Source: Maribacter thermophilus (lineage in GTDB: Bacteria > Bacteroidota > Bacteroidia > Flavobacteriales > Flavobacteriaceae). From it: a stretch of DNA of 64,000 bases. Under the pieces are notes generated by a model that was not told where the DNA came from, made no database searches, and worked only from the letters and a program-made list of their open reading frames with translations. The translations under genes and the position numbers were made by a program. Location of the stretch: contig NZ_LDAS01000001.1 in NCBI RefSeq assembly GCF_001020565.1, forward strand, positions 2,442,520-2,506,519, read 5' to 3'. Positions 17,503 to 26,804 of this stretch are shown here, piece by piece; within the stretch, counting starts at the first letter, position 1, and each line of letters starts with the position of its first letter.

Positions 17503-19701
17503 ATGGAAGTACAGCAGTTCTATTACGATAATAAAATCGTAAAAAAGTTTATCTACGCTACAATGTTCTGGGGTATAGTAGGCATGTCAGTTGGTCTTTT
17601 GCTCGCTTATATGTTTATGTTCCCTAACCTAACGGATGGTATATCCTGGTTAAGTTTTGGTCGTCTTAGGCCTTTACACACCAATGCGGTAATTTTTGCC
17701 TTTGTCGGTAATGCCATTTTCGCAGGGGTCTATTATTCTACCCAACGCCTTTTAAAGGCCAGAATGTTCAGCGACATTTTAAGCAACATTAATTTTTGGG
17801 GCTGGCAATTGGTTATTGTCGCCGCGGCAATTTCGCTCCCTTTAGGTTTTAGTACTTCTAAAGAATATGCGGAGTTAGAGTGGCCCATAGATATAGGCAT
17901 CGCCATTGTTTGGGTAGCCTTTGGCGCCAACCTTATCGGCACCATGATAAAAAGAAGACAACGACATTTATATGTTGCCATTTGGTTTTATTTGGCCACG
18001 TTCGTAACGGTTGCGGTACTTCATATATTCAATAGTTTGGCATTGCCCGTTACGGCCATGAAAAGTTATTCTGTATATGCCGGTGTACAAGATGCCTTGG
18101 TACAATGGTGGTACGGTCATAATGCGGTGGCTTTCTTCTTGACCACTCCGTTCTTGGGCCTTATGTACTATTTTGTGCCTAAAGCGGCCAACAGACCTGT
18201 ATACTCCTATAAACTTTCCATAGTTCACTTCTGGTCATTGATATTTATTTACATCTGGGCAGGTCCTCACCACTTATTATATTCGGCCCTACCTGATTGG
18301 GCACAGAATTTGGGTGTTGCCTTTTCTGTAATGTTGATAGCTCCTTCATGGGGAGGTATGATCAATGGATTATTGACTTTAAGGGGCGCTTGGGACAAAG
18401 TACGTACCGACCCAACCTTAAAATTTATGGTAGTGGCCATTACAGGTTATGGTATGGCAACGTTCGAAGGCCCTATGCTATCATTAAAAAACGTAAATGC
18501 CATTGCGCACTTTAGCGACTGGATCATTGCCCACGTTCACGTAGGCGCACTTGCATGGAACGGATTCTTGACCTTTGGTATGATCTATTGGTTGGTTCCA
18601 AAAATGTTCAAGACCAGGTTAGCTTCCGTTGGTTTGGCCAATTTCCACTTCTGGATAGGAACCTTAGGAATTATACTCTATACATTACCCATGTATGTTG
18701 CCGGGTTTACACAAGCCCTGATGTGGAAAGATTTTAACCCCGATGGAACATTGGTATACGGTAACTTCTTAGAAACCGTACACGAGATAATGCCCATGTA
18801 CTGGATGCGTGCCATAGGTGGTAGTTTATATATTATCGGTGCTCTTACAATGGTTTACAATGTTATTGTAACTATCAGGTCCGGACAGAAGGTAGAAGAC
18901 GAATTGGCCGAAGCGCCTGCACTTACCAGAGTATCAAAAAGCAGAACCTCTGGAGAAACTTTCCATACTTGGTTAGAGCGTAAACCTATACAATTGACCA
19001 TTTTGGCTACCGTTGCCATCCTAATTGGCGGTATGGTACAGATTATACCTACTCTTCTGGTAAAATCGAACATACCTACCATTACAAGTGTAACCCCTTA
19101 CACTCCCTTAGAATTGGAAGGTAGAGACCTGTATATACGAGAAGGCTGTGTTGGCTGCCACTCGCAAATGATAAGACCTTTTAGAAGTGAGGTAGAACGT
19201 TATGGCGAATATGCAAAAGCAGGTGAGTTTGTGTATGACCGTCCGTTCTTATGGGGAAGTAAAAGAACCGGGCCAGACTTGTTAAGGGTAGGTGGAAAAT
19301 ATACAGATAACTGGCATTTGAACCATATGTACGACCCACAAACCACTTCTTCCGGTTCTATAATGCCATCGTACTCATGGCTGGTCAGAAACAAGCATGA
19401 CCGTAGCGATATAAAGGCAAAAATGAGAGGTTTGGCCAAGTTGGGGGTTCCTTATACCGAAGAGGATATCGAGAATGCCGAAGCCAGTATGACGGAACAA
19501 GCCATAAAAATAGAGAAGAACCTGTACAGTGACCCAGATTTTGCATCTACCTATGAGGCCGACAAAAAATACGCGGCAGAAAACGGTGAAGATTTCGTAG
19601 AAATGCGAGATCGCGAAATCGTGGCCCTGATAGCCTATTTACAACGTCTCGGAACAGATATCAAAATAAAGGAAACAAACGTAACAACCTCTAAAAACTA
19701 A
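17503..19701 (+). CDS. ccoNO: Fused cbb3-type cytochrome oxidase subunits I and II (CcoN-CcoO)
   Basis: Catalytic core of the high-affinity terminal oxidase. 732 residues. Residues 1 to about 490 are CcoN: haem and copper ligands in RPLHTNAVIFAF, WWYGHNAVAFF, AGPHHLLYSALP and IIAHVHVGALAWNGF. From about 520 onward is CcoO: a membrane anchor, then one haem c site CVGCH and the methionine region IMPSYSWL. In proteobacteria N and O are separate; the fusion is a known Bacteroidota arrangement. ccoQ follows after six bases. Confidence 0.96.
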   Translation: MEVQQFYYDNKIVKKFIYATMFWGIVGMSVGLLLAYMFMFPNLTDGISWLSFGRLRPLHTNAVIFAFVGNAIFAGVYYSTQRLLKARMFSDILSNINFWGWQLVIVAAAISLPLGFSTSKEYAELEWPIDIGIAIVWVAFGANLIGTMIKRRQRHLYVAIWFYLATFVTVAVLHIFNSLALPVTAMKSYSVYAGVQDALVQWWYGHNAVAFFLTTPFLGLMYYFVPKAANRPVYSYKLSIVHFWSLIFIYIWAGPHHLLYSALPDWAQNLGVAFSVMLIAPSWGGMINGLLTLRGAWDKVRTDPTLKFMVVAITGYGMATFEGPMLSLKNVNAIAHFSDWIIAHVHVGALAWNGFLTFGMIYWLVPKMFKTRLASVGLANFHFWIGTLGIILYTLPMYVAGFTQALMWKDFNPDGTLVYGNFLETVHEIMPMYWMRAIGGSLYIIGALTMVYNVIVTIRSGQKVEDELAEAPALTRVSKSRTSGETFHTWLERKPIQLTILATVAILIGGMVQIIPTLLVKSNIPTITSVTPYTPLELEGRDLYIREGCVGCHSQMIRPFRSEVERYGEYAKAGEFVYDRPFLWGSKRTGPDLLRVGGKYTDNWHLNHMYDPQTTSSGSIMPSYSWLVRNKHDRSDIKAKMRGLAKLGVPYTEEDIENAEASMTEQAIKIEKNLYSDPDFASTYEADKKYAAENGEDFVEMRDREIVALIAYLQRLGTDIKIKETNVTTSKN

Positions 19702-19707
19702 GAAGCC

Positions 19708-19899
19708 ATGTTAAAATTCGTAAAAGGATATATGGAAAACATTGAAGGTGTAGCCACCTATCCAATGATATCACTATTAATTTTCTTCGTCTTCTTTGTC
19801 GTATTGTTCTGGTGGGTATTTACCGCATCAAAATCATACATCAAAGAGGTTAGCGAGATTCCTTTAGAAAACACTAACCAACAAAATAATGAATTATGA
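19708..19899 (+). CDS. ccoQ: cbb3 oxidase small subunit CcoQ
   Basis: 63 residues with a single membrane helix (TYPMISLLIFFVFFVVLFWW), then a short charged tail. Assigned by size, topology and place between ccoNO and ccoP. It overlaps the ccoP start by four bases (ATGA). Confidence 0.85.
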   Translation: MLKFVKGYMENIEGVATYPMISLLIFFVFFVVLFWWVFTASKSYIKEVSEIPLENTNQQNNEL

Positions 19900-20855
19900 A
19901 AAACTTAGGACCTTGGTGGATTAGACTGCCACTACTCTTTTTTATCTCTTTTGGCCTGATGGAGTATTTCATAGACTCCGGTGATCAGCCTGCATTTATA
20001 GCGTACCCAATGGCATTAATGTTTTTAGTTTTTATACTGCTATTACTTATAGGTATAGAACTGATCTTGGCGGCCATTGAAAATGTCATGTTCCAAACAT
20101 TGTCAGAAGAGGCCAAAGAACGTTACCTAGCCTCCAAAAACAAAGGATTTGAATGGAGTTGGGGCAAAAAGATGTACAAAAAACTCCTTGGATCAAAACC
20201 TATAGAAGCCGAGGAAGAAATTATACTGGACCACAATTACGATGGTATTCGCGAGCTGGACAACAAGCTACCGCCATGGTGGGTATATATGTTCTATGCC
20301 ACTATTCTTTTCTGTATTATCTATTTGGTTCGTTTTCATGTGTTTAATGCATACGACCAAGAATTGGAGTACGAGCAAGAGGTTGCCCAAGCTCAAATAG
20401 AAATAGAAGCCTATAAAAAAACAGCCAAAGATTTGGTAGACGCCAACAGCGTTACCTTGCTAACGGAAGCCTCCGATATTTCTGCCGGTAAAACAATTTT
20501 CGAGTCCAATTGTGTAGCTTGTCACATGGCCGATGGTGGCGGTGGTATTGGTCCAAACCTAACAGATCAATATTGGATTCTTGGCGGGGGCATTAAAAAT
20601 GTTTTCAACACCATATCTGAAGGTGGTAGAGATGGTAAAGGTATGATTTCATGGAAATCTACCTTAAAACCTGCACAAATAGCCCAAGTAGCCAGCTATA
20701 TACTAACAGAGATTAATGGAAGTACACCGGCCAATCCAAAAGATCCGGAAGGTGACATTTGGGTGGATCCCGATGCTCCACAATCTGATGAAAAAATAGA
20801 ACAAGCCATAGATTCTACGGCTACGGTAGCAGAAGACGAAGTTGCTATTAATTAA
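19896..20855 (+). CDS. ccoP: cbb3 oxidase subunit III CcoP, single haem c domain
   Basis: 319 residues. Two N-terminal hydrophobic helices, a cytoplasmic stretch, a third helix in the FixP_N-like region (PPWWVYMFYATILF), then a periplasmic cytochrome c domain with one CVACH and the late methionine GMISWKSTL. Classic CcoP has two CxxCH sites; only one is seen here and there are no other cysteines. Electron entry to the oxidase is the expected role. The acidic C-terminal tail is long. Confidence 0.93.
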   Translation: MKNLGPWWIRLPLLFFISFGLMEYFIDSGDQPAFIAYPMALMFLVFILLLLIGIELILAAIENVMFQTLSEEAKERYLASKNKGFEWSWGKKMYKKLLGSKPIEAEEEIILDHNYDGIRELDNKLPPWWVYMFYATILFCIIYLVRFHVFNAYDQELEYEQEVAQAQIEIEAYKKTAKDLVDANSVTLLTEASDISAGKTIFESNCVACHMADGGGGIGPNLTDQYWILGGGIKNVFNTISEGGRDGKGMISWKSTLKPAQIAQVASYILTEINGSTPANPKDPEGDIWVDPDAPQSDEKIEQAIDSTATVAEDEVAIN

Positions 20856-20924
20856 GATAAACATTTAAAACATTAGTTAACTGATTGCCGAACAAATGGT
20901 CGACACCAGCAAAAAGAAAAAGTA

Positions 20925-22343
20925 ATGTCACAGGACCAAGAAAATTTTAGGGATTCCATAGGAACTATTAACGAGGAAGGCAAACGTGCATGGGTCTTTC
21001 CTAAAAAACCGAGTGGAAAATACTATAAGTATCGTAAATACGTAAGTTATCTGCTACTTACCTTTCTTTTTGCTGCCCCGTTTGTCAAAATTAATGGCAA
21101 CCAGTTCTTGATGTTCAATGTACTTGAACGCAGGTTCAATATCTTCGGATTTCCATTTTGGCCCCAAGATTTTCATTTGTTCGTTATATCAATGATTATC
21201 GGTGTTATTTTTATAGCACTCTTCACTGTTGCCTTCGGACGTATTTTTTGCGGGTGGATGTGTCCACAGACGATATTCATGGAAATGGTTTTCCGTAGGA
21301 TAGAGTACTGGATAGATGGCGATCGTGGAGCTCAGATAAAACTGGACAGACAACCTTGGAATGCCGAAAAAATAAGAAAAAGAGCCCTTAAATGGAGTAT
21401 CTTTTTTATCATTTCGTTTTTAATAGCAAATATCTTTTTGGCTTATCTTATCGGAAGCGATAGACTTATTCGTTACATCACCGATGGGCCCGGGGAACAT
21501 TTAAGCACCCTGATCTCTCTTCTAGTGTTCACCGCAGTCTTCTATTTTATCTTTGCCTGGTTTCGCGAACAAGTATGTATCATCGCCTGCCCTTACGGAA
21601 GAATGCAAGGGGTATTGTTAGACAATAAGTCTATTGTTGTTGCCTATGACCATAAACGTGGCGAGGGTGAAAAAGGAAGAAAAAAATGGCGTAAGAACGA
21701 AGACAGAAAAGAATTGGGCTATGGCGACTGTATTGATTGCAAACAGTGTGTAAACGTTTGCCCAACAGGTATCGACATTAGAAATGGAACTCAGTTGGAA
21801 TGTGTAAACTGTACCGCCTGCATTGATGAGTGCGATACCATTATGGAAAAAGTGAACCTTCCAAAAGGCCTGATCAGATATGCCAGTGAGGACGAGATCA
21901 CAAAAAAGGAAAAATTCAAATTTACACCACGTCTAAAAGGCTACACCGCCGTACTTGTTATTCTTATAGGTGTATTGGTTGGCATGTTGTTTTTACGAAA
22001 TGAACTTGAAGCCAACATATTAAGGTTGCCAGGCCAGTTGTACGAGCACAAAGAGAACAATATCATCAGTAATGTCTATACGTATAAACTCGTAAACAAA
22101 ACAACCAAAGACGTGCCGGACGTACACTTTAAACTACTATCTCACAAAGGCACCGTGAAGCTGGTAAGGAATGAAAATTTCGTAGTTCCGGCCCAAGATT
22201 TGGCAGAAGGTACTTTGTTTATAGAGATAAACAATGCAGCAGTTAAAAGCGATAAGGAAAAACTGAAGGTCGGCATATATAGTGGAGATGAACTAATTGA
22301 AACCACTACATGCTCTTTTATGGCTCCAAGAAGCTACAAATAG
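20925..22343 (+). CDS. ccoG: cbb3 oxidase accessory protein CcoG (4Fe-4S membrane ferredoxin)
   Basis: 472 residues. Several membrane helices, the conserved FCGWMCPQT and IIACPYGRMQG segments, and two adjacent 4Fe-4S motifs (CIDCKQCVNVCP and CVNCTACIDECD), ending in an immunoglobulin-like periplasmic domain. CcoG relatives act as cupric reductases in cbb3 biogenesis. It begins 69 bases after ccoP and leads ccoH and the TauE-like gene. Confidence 0.94.
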   Translation: MSQDQENFRDSIGTINEEGKRAWVFPKKPSGKYYKYRKYVSYLLLTFLFAAPFVKINGNQFLMFNVLERRFNIFGFPFWPQDFHLFVISMIIGVIFIALFTVAFGRIFCGWMCPQTIFMEMVFRRIEYWIDGDRGAQIKLDRQPWNAEKIRKRALKWSIFFIISFLIANIFLAYLIGSDRLIRYITDGPGEHLSTLISLLVFTAVFYFIFAWFREQVCIIACPYGRMQGVLLDNKSIVVAYDHKRGEGEKGRKKWRKNEDRKELGYGDCIDCKQCVNVCPTGIDIRNGTQLECVNCTACIDECDTIMEKVNLPKGLIRYASEDEITKKEKFKFTPRLKGYTAVLVILIGVLVGMLFLRNELEANILRLPGQLYEHKENNIISNVYTYKLVNKTTKDVPDVHFKLLSHKGTVKLVRNENFVVPAQDLAEGTLFIEINNAAVKSDKEKLKVGIYSGDELIETTTCSFMAPRSYK

Positions 22344-22358
22344 TAAAAATATCATATT

Positions 22359-22805
22359 ATGAAAATAAATTGGGGAACAGCAATTGTATTGGCCTTTATA
22401 GGATTTATAGGGTTTATTCTTTTCTTTATCGTAAGAATGAGTACCGATAATCGTGCAAACCACGATTTGGTCACAGAAGATTACTACAAGGCAGAACTAG
22501 AGTACCAAAAAGAAATAGATGCCCAAAACAATTCTACCAAGGATGTTGCCCAATTACAGGTAAAAAAACAATCGGACGGGCTACGAATCGAATTCCCAGA
22601 AAACCTGTCCCCCGAAAAAATAAAAGGAACAGTGTCCCTATACAGACCATCTAATAAGCAGTTGGATTTTAACTTACCTATAAGTTTGTCCGATAACCAT
22701 TTGCTCATACCTGACAAACGTTTGTTGGATGGTCGCTGGGACATTAAAATTGCTTGGACCTACCAAGACAAAGATTATTTACACAAAGAAAACATTACCT
22801 ATTAG
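22359..22805 (+). CDS. ccoH: FixH/CcoH family cbb3 assembly protein
   Basis: 148 residues: an N-terminal membrane helix (TAIVLAFIGFIGFILFFIV), the family segment DLVTEDYYKAELEYQKEID and a periplasmic beta-rich domain ending in KIAWTYQDKDYLHKENI. FixH helps assemble cbb3 oxidase with CcoI. It sits 15 bases after ccoG and three before the next gene. Confidence 0.9.
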   Translation: MKINWGTAIVLAFIGFIGFILFFIVRMSTDNRANHDLVTEDYYKAELEYQKEIDAQNNSTKDVAQLQVKKQSDGLRIEFPENLSPEKIKGTVSLYRPSNKQLDFNLPISLSDNHLLIPDKRLLDGRWDIKIAWTYQDKDYLHKENITY

Positions 22806-22808
22806 ATT

Positions 22809-23513
22809 ATGGTTCTTTCTGCCCTCATATTAGGTTTTATGGGTAGCCTTCACTGCATTGGCATGTGTGGCCCCATTGCCTTTATGCTCCCGGTAGACAG
22901 AAAGAACAACTTTAAGAAATTTGGACAGATAACCCTTTATCATATAGGAAGGTTATTGGCATATGGCCTTATAGGCCTTGTCTTTGGTTTATTGGGCAAA
23001 GGCCTGTATGTTTTTGGCATGCAGCAAAAATTGTCCATTGCCATTGGGGCCATTATGATTCTCTTGGTACTGATTCCCGCAAAGACCCTCAACAAGTATC
23101 ATATTTCCAAACCGGTATATAAACTCATTTCTAAAGTAAAGACCAGACTTGGCAAAGAATTCAAAAAAAAATCGGCGGACACCTTTTTAACCATTGGCTT
23201 TTTAAATGGTTTTCTACCATGTGGCCTGGTATATATGGCTCTATTTGGAGCCATTGCCATGGGCAACGTAGCCCAAGGCAGTCTCTACATGGTTTTATTT
23301 GGATTGGGAACCATCCCCTTAATGACCTCAGCCGTATATTTTAGTGGTCTGTTAAAGGCAAACATAAAACAACGCATACAACGTTTAATACCTGTTTTCG
23401 TGTTCCTTATGGGATTTTTGTTTATTTTAAGGGGCCTTGGCCTTGGAATACCCTATGTATCGCCCAGGCCGGTAACAGAAGTCATTTCTTCCGAAATAGA
23501 ATGCCACCCATGA
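22809..23513 (+). CDS. TauE/SafE-like (UreH/DsbD-type) membrane protein of the cbb3 cluster
   Basis: 234 residues, about six membrane helices. The N-terminal GSLHCIGMCGPIAFMLP and the later NGFLPCGLVYMAL are the paired cysteine-containing repeats of the UreH-like/DsbD_2 transmembrane group. Such genes often follow ccoH and are suspected to move copper or electrons for oxidase assembly. Database names such as sulfite exporter are probably misleading. It is translationally close to ccoH (three bases). Confidence 0.85.
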   Translation: MVLSALILGFMGSLHCIGMCGPIAFMLPVDRKNNFKKFGQITLYHIGRLLAYGLIGLVFGLLGKGLYVFGMQQKLSIAIGAIMILLVLIPAKTLNKYHISKPVYKLISKVKTRLGKEFKKKSADTFLTIGFLNGFLPCGLVYMALFGAIAMGNVAQGSLYMVLFGLGTIPLMTSAVYFSGLLKANIKQRIQRLIPVFVFLMGFLFILRGLGLGIPYVSPRPVTEVISSEIECHP

Positions 23514-23520
23514 AACTACC

Positions 23521-24018
23521 ATGAAAAAACTACCCAATGATATTGTTCTTAGACCAAGGTTTCAACTAGAAATCTTGGAGAAGAAAACAGTATTATTGAA
23601 AAGGTTTTTAACTTCTACCAAAGAACCTTTTATCATTAATTGCCTTGATAATCACGTATTCATCAAATACAAAAAGGAAAAAACGCACTTTTGGTCTCCA
23701 CAATTACATCTAGAAATTGACGAAACGGGCACCAACAGCGTAAAAATCTATGGTTTTTTTGGTCCAAACCCCACACTGTGGACACTATTCATGTTCTTAC
23801 ATTTAATAGTAGCCACCCTGTTCATTATTTTTGGCATATGGGCCTATGTAAACAACTCCTTGAACAAACCATATGGGCTGCAGATCGCATTCATGGTTTT
23901 ATTGGTAATCGTTTGGATTTCGCTATATATTTTTGGCAGGATAGGCAAAAAAAAAGGAAAACCACAAATAAGTGAATTATATGGTTTTATGATGGAAATA
24001 CTATCTCCAGAAAAATAG
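23521..24018 (+). CDS. Unknown membrane protein in the cbb3 cluster
   Basis: 165 residues. A beta-rich soluble N-terminal half (about 1-80, basic), then two hydrophobic helices (TLWTLFMFLHLIVATLFIIF and GLQIAFMVLLVIVWISLYIF) and a basic tail. I do not recognise a family. It starts seven bases after the TauE-like gene and precedes the truncated haemoglobin by 28 bases, so it belongs to the low-oxygen transcription unit and may have an assembly or regulatory role. No cysteine pair or haem motif is present. Confidence 0.75.
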   Translation: MKKLPNDIVLRPRFQLEILEKKTVLLKRFLTSTKEPFIINCLDNHVFIKYKKEKTHFWSPQLHLEIDETGTNSVKIYGFFGPNPTLWTLFMFLHLIVATLFIIFGIWAYVNNSLNKPYGLQIAFMVLLVIVWISLYIFGRIGKKKGKPQISELYGFMMEILSPEK

Positions 24019-24046
24019 ACCCTAGAACAATTTATTTGCTATAACC

Positions 24047-24442
24047 ATGGAAAACAGACAAACCATAGAAAACAGGGAAGATGTATCTTTATTGGTACGC
24101 TCATTTTATGCCAAAATCAGGCAAGATGTTACCCTAGGCCCCATCTTTAATAAGATAGTAACAGACTGGGAAACCCACCTAGAACTTTTGACCGATTTTT
24201 GGGAAACCCAATTGTTCTTAAAAAGAAAGTATACCGGTGACCCTATAAAAGCCCATCAAAAAACAGATGACATCATGAACAACACCATTACCATGGAGCA
24301 TTTTGGTATTTGGCTCAACCACTGGTTTGCAACTATTGACGAGCTTTTTACCGGAGATACCGCTTGGATAGCGAAAAATAGGGCCCGAAAAATGAATACC
24401 ATGCTGTACATGAAAATATATGAACACAGGTCATCTAAGTAA
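24047..24442 (+). CDS. Group III truncated haemoglobin
   Basis: 131 residues. The 2-on-2 globin pattern is visible: LLVRSFYAKIRQDVTLGPIF, the WETHLELLTDFWETQLF helix and a proximal-histidine region around MEHFGIWLNHWFATIDELF. Group III truncated globins bind oxygen or nitric oxide under low oxygen. Placement at the end of the cbb3 gene run agrees with this; whether it transports or detoxifies cannot be told. Confidence 0.9.
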   Translation: MENRQTIENREDVSLLVRSFYAKIRQDVTLGPIFNKIVTDWETHLELLTDFWETQLFLKRKYTGDPIKAHQKTDDIMNNTITMEHFGIWLNHWFATIDELFTGDTAWIAKNRARKMNTMLYMKIYEHRSSK

Positions 24443-24496
24443 AATTTCCTATTTTTAATAGCTTAGAAAATATACCAAAACCAACTTAATTTCTTC

Positions 24497-25888
24497 ATGA
24501 ACAAAAAAAACGCAAGAAGGTCGTTTCTAAAAAAAGCGACCTTGACCTCAGCTGCCTTAACTTCATCTCCTTTTATATGGGCTTCGGGCTTTGAGGAGAA
24601 GTTACTTCTATCTAGAGCGTACACAACAATCAATTTTAGTGCAAACGACCACATTAACTTAGCGCTTATAGGTACCGGTATACAAGGTATTTACGACACC
24701 CAATCCGCCCTAAAGGTCGATGGCGTAAAATTAGTGGCCGCTTGTGACCTATACACCGGACGCCTTGATCGCGCAAAAGAACTATGGGGCGCCTCTATTT
24801 TCACTACGCGCGATTACCGAAAAATACTGGAGAGAAAAGACGTTGACGCCGTAATTATTGCCACCCCCGACCATTGGCACCAAAAGATTGCCATAGATGC
24901 CCTAAAAGCGGGAAAACACGTGTACTGTGAAAAACCAATGGTTCAAAAATACGAAGAGGGCCAAGCCATTATAAAAGCACAAAAAGAAAGTGGAAAAATT
25001 TGCCAGATAGGCAGTCAGGGAATGTCGTCCCTTGGCAATGAAAAGGCAAAGCAGCTTTATGAGGAAGGTGCGATCGGAGACATTGTTATGTTAGACATGT
25101 ATAACGATAGGTACTCCGCCGAAGGCGCTTGGCAATATCCCATACCACCCGATGCCGACCCAAAAACAGTCGACTTTGACACCTTTTTGGGCAAAGCCCC
25201 CAAAGTACCCTTTGAGCCGAAACGTTTTTTTAGATGGAGAAATTATCAAGACTATGGTACCGGTGTTGCAGGGGATCTTTTTGTACACGCCTTCTCTACC
25301 CTAAACCATGTAATCAGTTCTCACGGTCCAAATAGGGCCCTAGCTACTGGCGGATTGCGCTATTGGAAAGATGGCCGTGACGTACCCGATGTTTCCATTA
25401 CCCTTTACGACTACCCTAAAACAGAGACCCACGCCGCATTTAACGCCGCATTCCGTATTAATTTTATTGCCGGAAGTGGCGGTGGAGGAGGTTTTAAACT
25501 CATAGGAACGGAAGGGGAAATGGAAGTGGGGCAAAACTCGGTAACACTTACCAGATCCAAATTAAGTATGATACCTCAAGGATATTCCATGGTTTCGTTT
25601 ACAGAAGCCATGCAAGAAAAAATAAGGGCCGGTTATGCTGAAAAGAACCTAGAGACCAGAGCATCTTCCTTAAACACCGGAAAAACCACTTGGGAAGCTC
25701 CTAGAGATTATAAAGGCGGACATTACGATCATTTCAACAACTTTTTTACGGCCATTAGGGAGAACGGAAACGTGGTGCAAGACCCCACTTTTGGACTAAG
25801 GGCCGCGGGCGCTGCACTTTTGGCCAATGAAAGCTATTTTAAAAAGCAACCCGTTGACTGGGACCCGACCAAAATGAAATTGGTATAA
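24497..25888 (+). CDS. Tat-exported Gfo/Idh/MocA family oxidoreductase
   Basis: 463 residues. The N-terminus has a twin-arginine signal (NARRSFLKKATLTSAALTSS), then a Rossmann fold (NLALIGTGIQGIYDT), the family motif CEKPMVQ, and the C-terminal alpha/beta domain with GGGGGFKLIGTEG. NAD(P)-dependent sugar or cyclitol dehydrogenase by family, probably periplasmic because of the Tat signal. The substrate is unknown. No polysaccharide utilisation genes are adjacent, so its link to the respiration block is not clear. Confidence 0.9.
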   Translation: MNKKNARRSFLKKATLTSAALTSSPFIWASGFEEKLLLSRAYTTINFSANDHINLALIGTGIQGIYDTQSALKVDGVKLVAACDLYTGRLDRAKELWGASIFTTRDYRKILERKDVDAVIIATPDHWHQKIAIDALKAGKHVYCEKPMVQKYEEGQAIIKAQKESGKICQIGSQGMSSLGNEKAKQLYEEGAIGDIVMLDMYNDRYSAEGAWQYPIPPDADPKTVDFDTFLGKAPKVPFEPKRFFRWRNYQDYGTGVAGDLFVHAFSTLNHVISSHGPNRALATGGLRYWKDGRDVPDVSITLYDYPKTETHAAFNAAFRINFIAGSGGGGGFKLIGTEGEMEVGQNSVTLTRSKLSMIPQGYSMVSFTEAMQEKIRAGYAEKNLETRASSLNTGKTTWEAPRDYKGGHYDHFNNFFTAIRENGNVVQDPTFGLRAAGAALLANESYFKKQPVDWDPTKMKLV

Positions 25889-25892
25889 ACAC

Positions 25893-25920
25893 AAAAAGAG
25901 GGTGTAAAACACCCTCTTTT
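25893..25920. terminator. Bidirectional terminator between the oxidoreductase and usp genes
   Basis: Perfect arms AAAGAGGGTGT and ACACCCTCTTT around a short AA loop, flanked by A and T runs. It serves the two converging genes ending at 25888 and 25958. Confidence 0.88.
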
Positions 25921-25957
25921 AACCAACTAAAAAAATCTGGAAATTTACTACTCCAAA

Positions 25958-26779
25958 CTAAATTTTAAACGTAACCACCGGCATAGAAGCATGATTCGCT
26001 ATATCTTCCCCTATACTTCCCATAAAGAAATGTGAAAGGCCTTTTCGGCCGTGCGTAGGAACACCGATCATATCGGCACCTGTTTCCATCCCAAAATTTA
26101 AAACGCCCCTCTCTACATTATAATCGTTGTAAATGGCAATGAGCAGATCAAAGCCTACCAACTCACTAAAAGACTTTATTTTTTCCTGAATCTCGGCGGT
26201 ACTTAAAAAATCATCCCCGGGAGTATTCACATACACCAATTTAAGTTCTGCAGAAAAAGTATCGGCTATGGACTTTGCTCTTTGAAATGCATGTATATTT
26301 TCATTTTTCAGATCACAGGCAAAAACAATCTCTTTCGGACTAAAATCAGAAATTCTAGATTTGATCACCAACACAGGAATATCTGAATTGCGCACTACTT
26401 TTTCGGTATTGGACCCTACAAACATCTCCTTTAACCCGTCGGCACCTTCACTGCCCATTACGATCAAATCGGCATCTTTCTCTTTGGCCACATTTGCTAT
26501 TTCGGCAAAAACCTTATAATGTTTAATAATGGGAACCACCTTTACATCCTTCAAATAAGGCTTATCCAAAAACTCCTTTAAATGCTTCTCCGCAAGTTTG
26601 ATCAGAAAAACGGTCTGTTCTGGGTGAAAACCTTCTGTAGAGGTCAACATAGCTCTATTCAACTCTAACATATGCAATACATACAGGGTAGCGCTTTTCT
26701 CTTTGGCTATAGAGGCCGCAACCTCTAATGCATAGGCAGATGTGTTAGAAAAATCTATAGGAACAATAATGTTTTTCAT
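25958..26779 (-). CDS. Universal stress protein (two UspA-like domains)
   Basis: 273 residues with two Usp domains. The first opens MKNIIVPIDFSNTSAYALEV and closes with VMGSEGADGLKEMFVGSNTE; the second starts EIVFACDLKNENIHAF and closes with GVPTHGRKGLSHFFMGSIGE, which carries the ATP-loop pattern. The ATG at 26779 is used; a TTG nine bases upstream is less likely. It lies 25 bases behind hemN on the same strand, so it is probably co-transcribed from the FNR-type hemN promoter. It is a second Usp in the window and differs from the one at 12.9 kb. Confidence 0.9.
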   Translation of the reverse strand: MKNIIVPIDFSNTSAYALEVAASIAKEKSATLYVLHMLELNRAMLTSTEGFHPEQTVFLIKLAEKHLKEFLDKPYLKDVKVVPIIKHYKVFAEIANVAKEKDADLIVMGSEGADGLKEMFVGSNTEKVVRNSDIPVLVIKSRISDFSPKEIVFACDLKNENIHAFQRAKSIADTFSAELKLVYVNTPGDDFLSTAEIQEKIKSFSELVGFDLLIAIYNDYNVERGVLNFGMETGADMIGVPTHGRKGLSHFFMGSIGEDIANHASMPVVTFKI

Positions 26780-26804
26780 AGTAAACAAGATTTAGGTTAA
26801 ACAA

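Noticed and set aside
22809-23513. Sulfite exporter
   Set aside because: Position inside the cbb3 assembly genes and paired-cysteine helices fit a copper or electron role better than sulfite transport.
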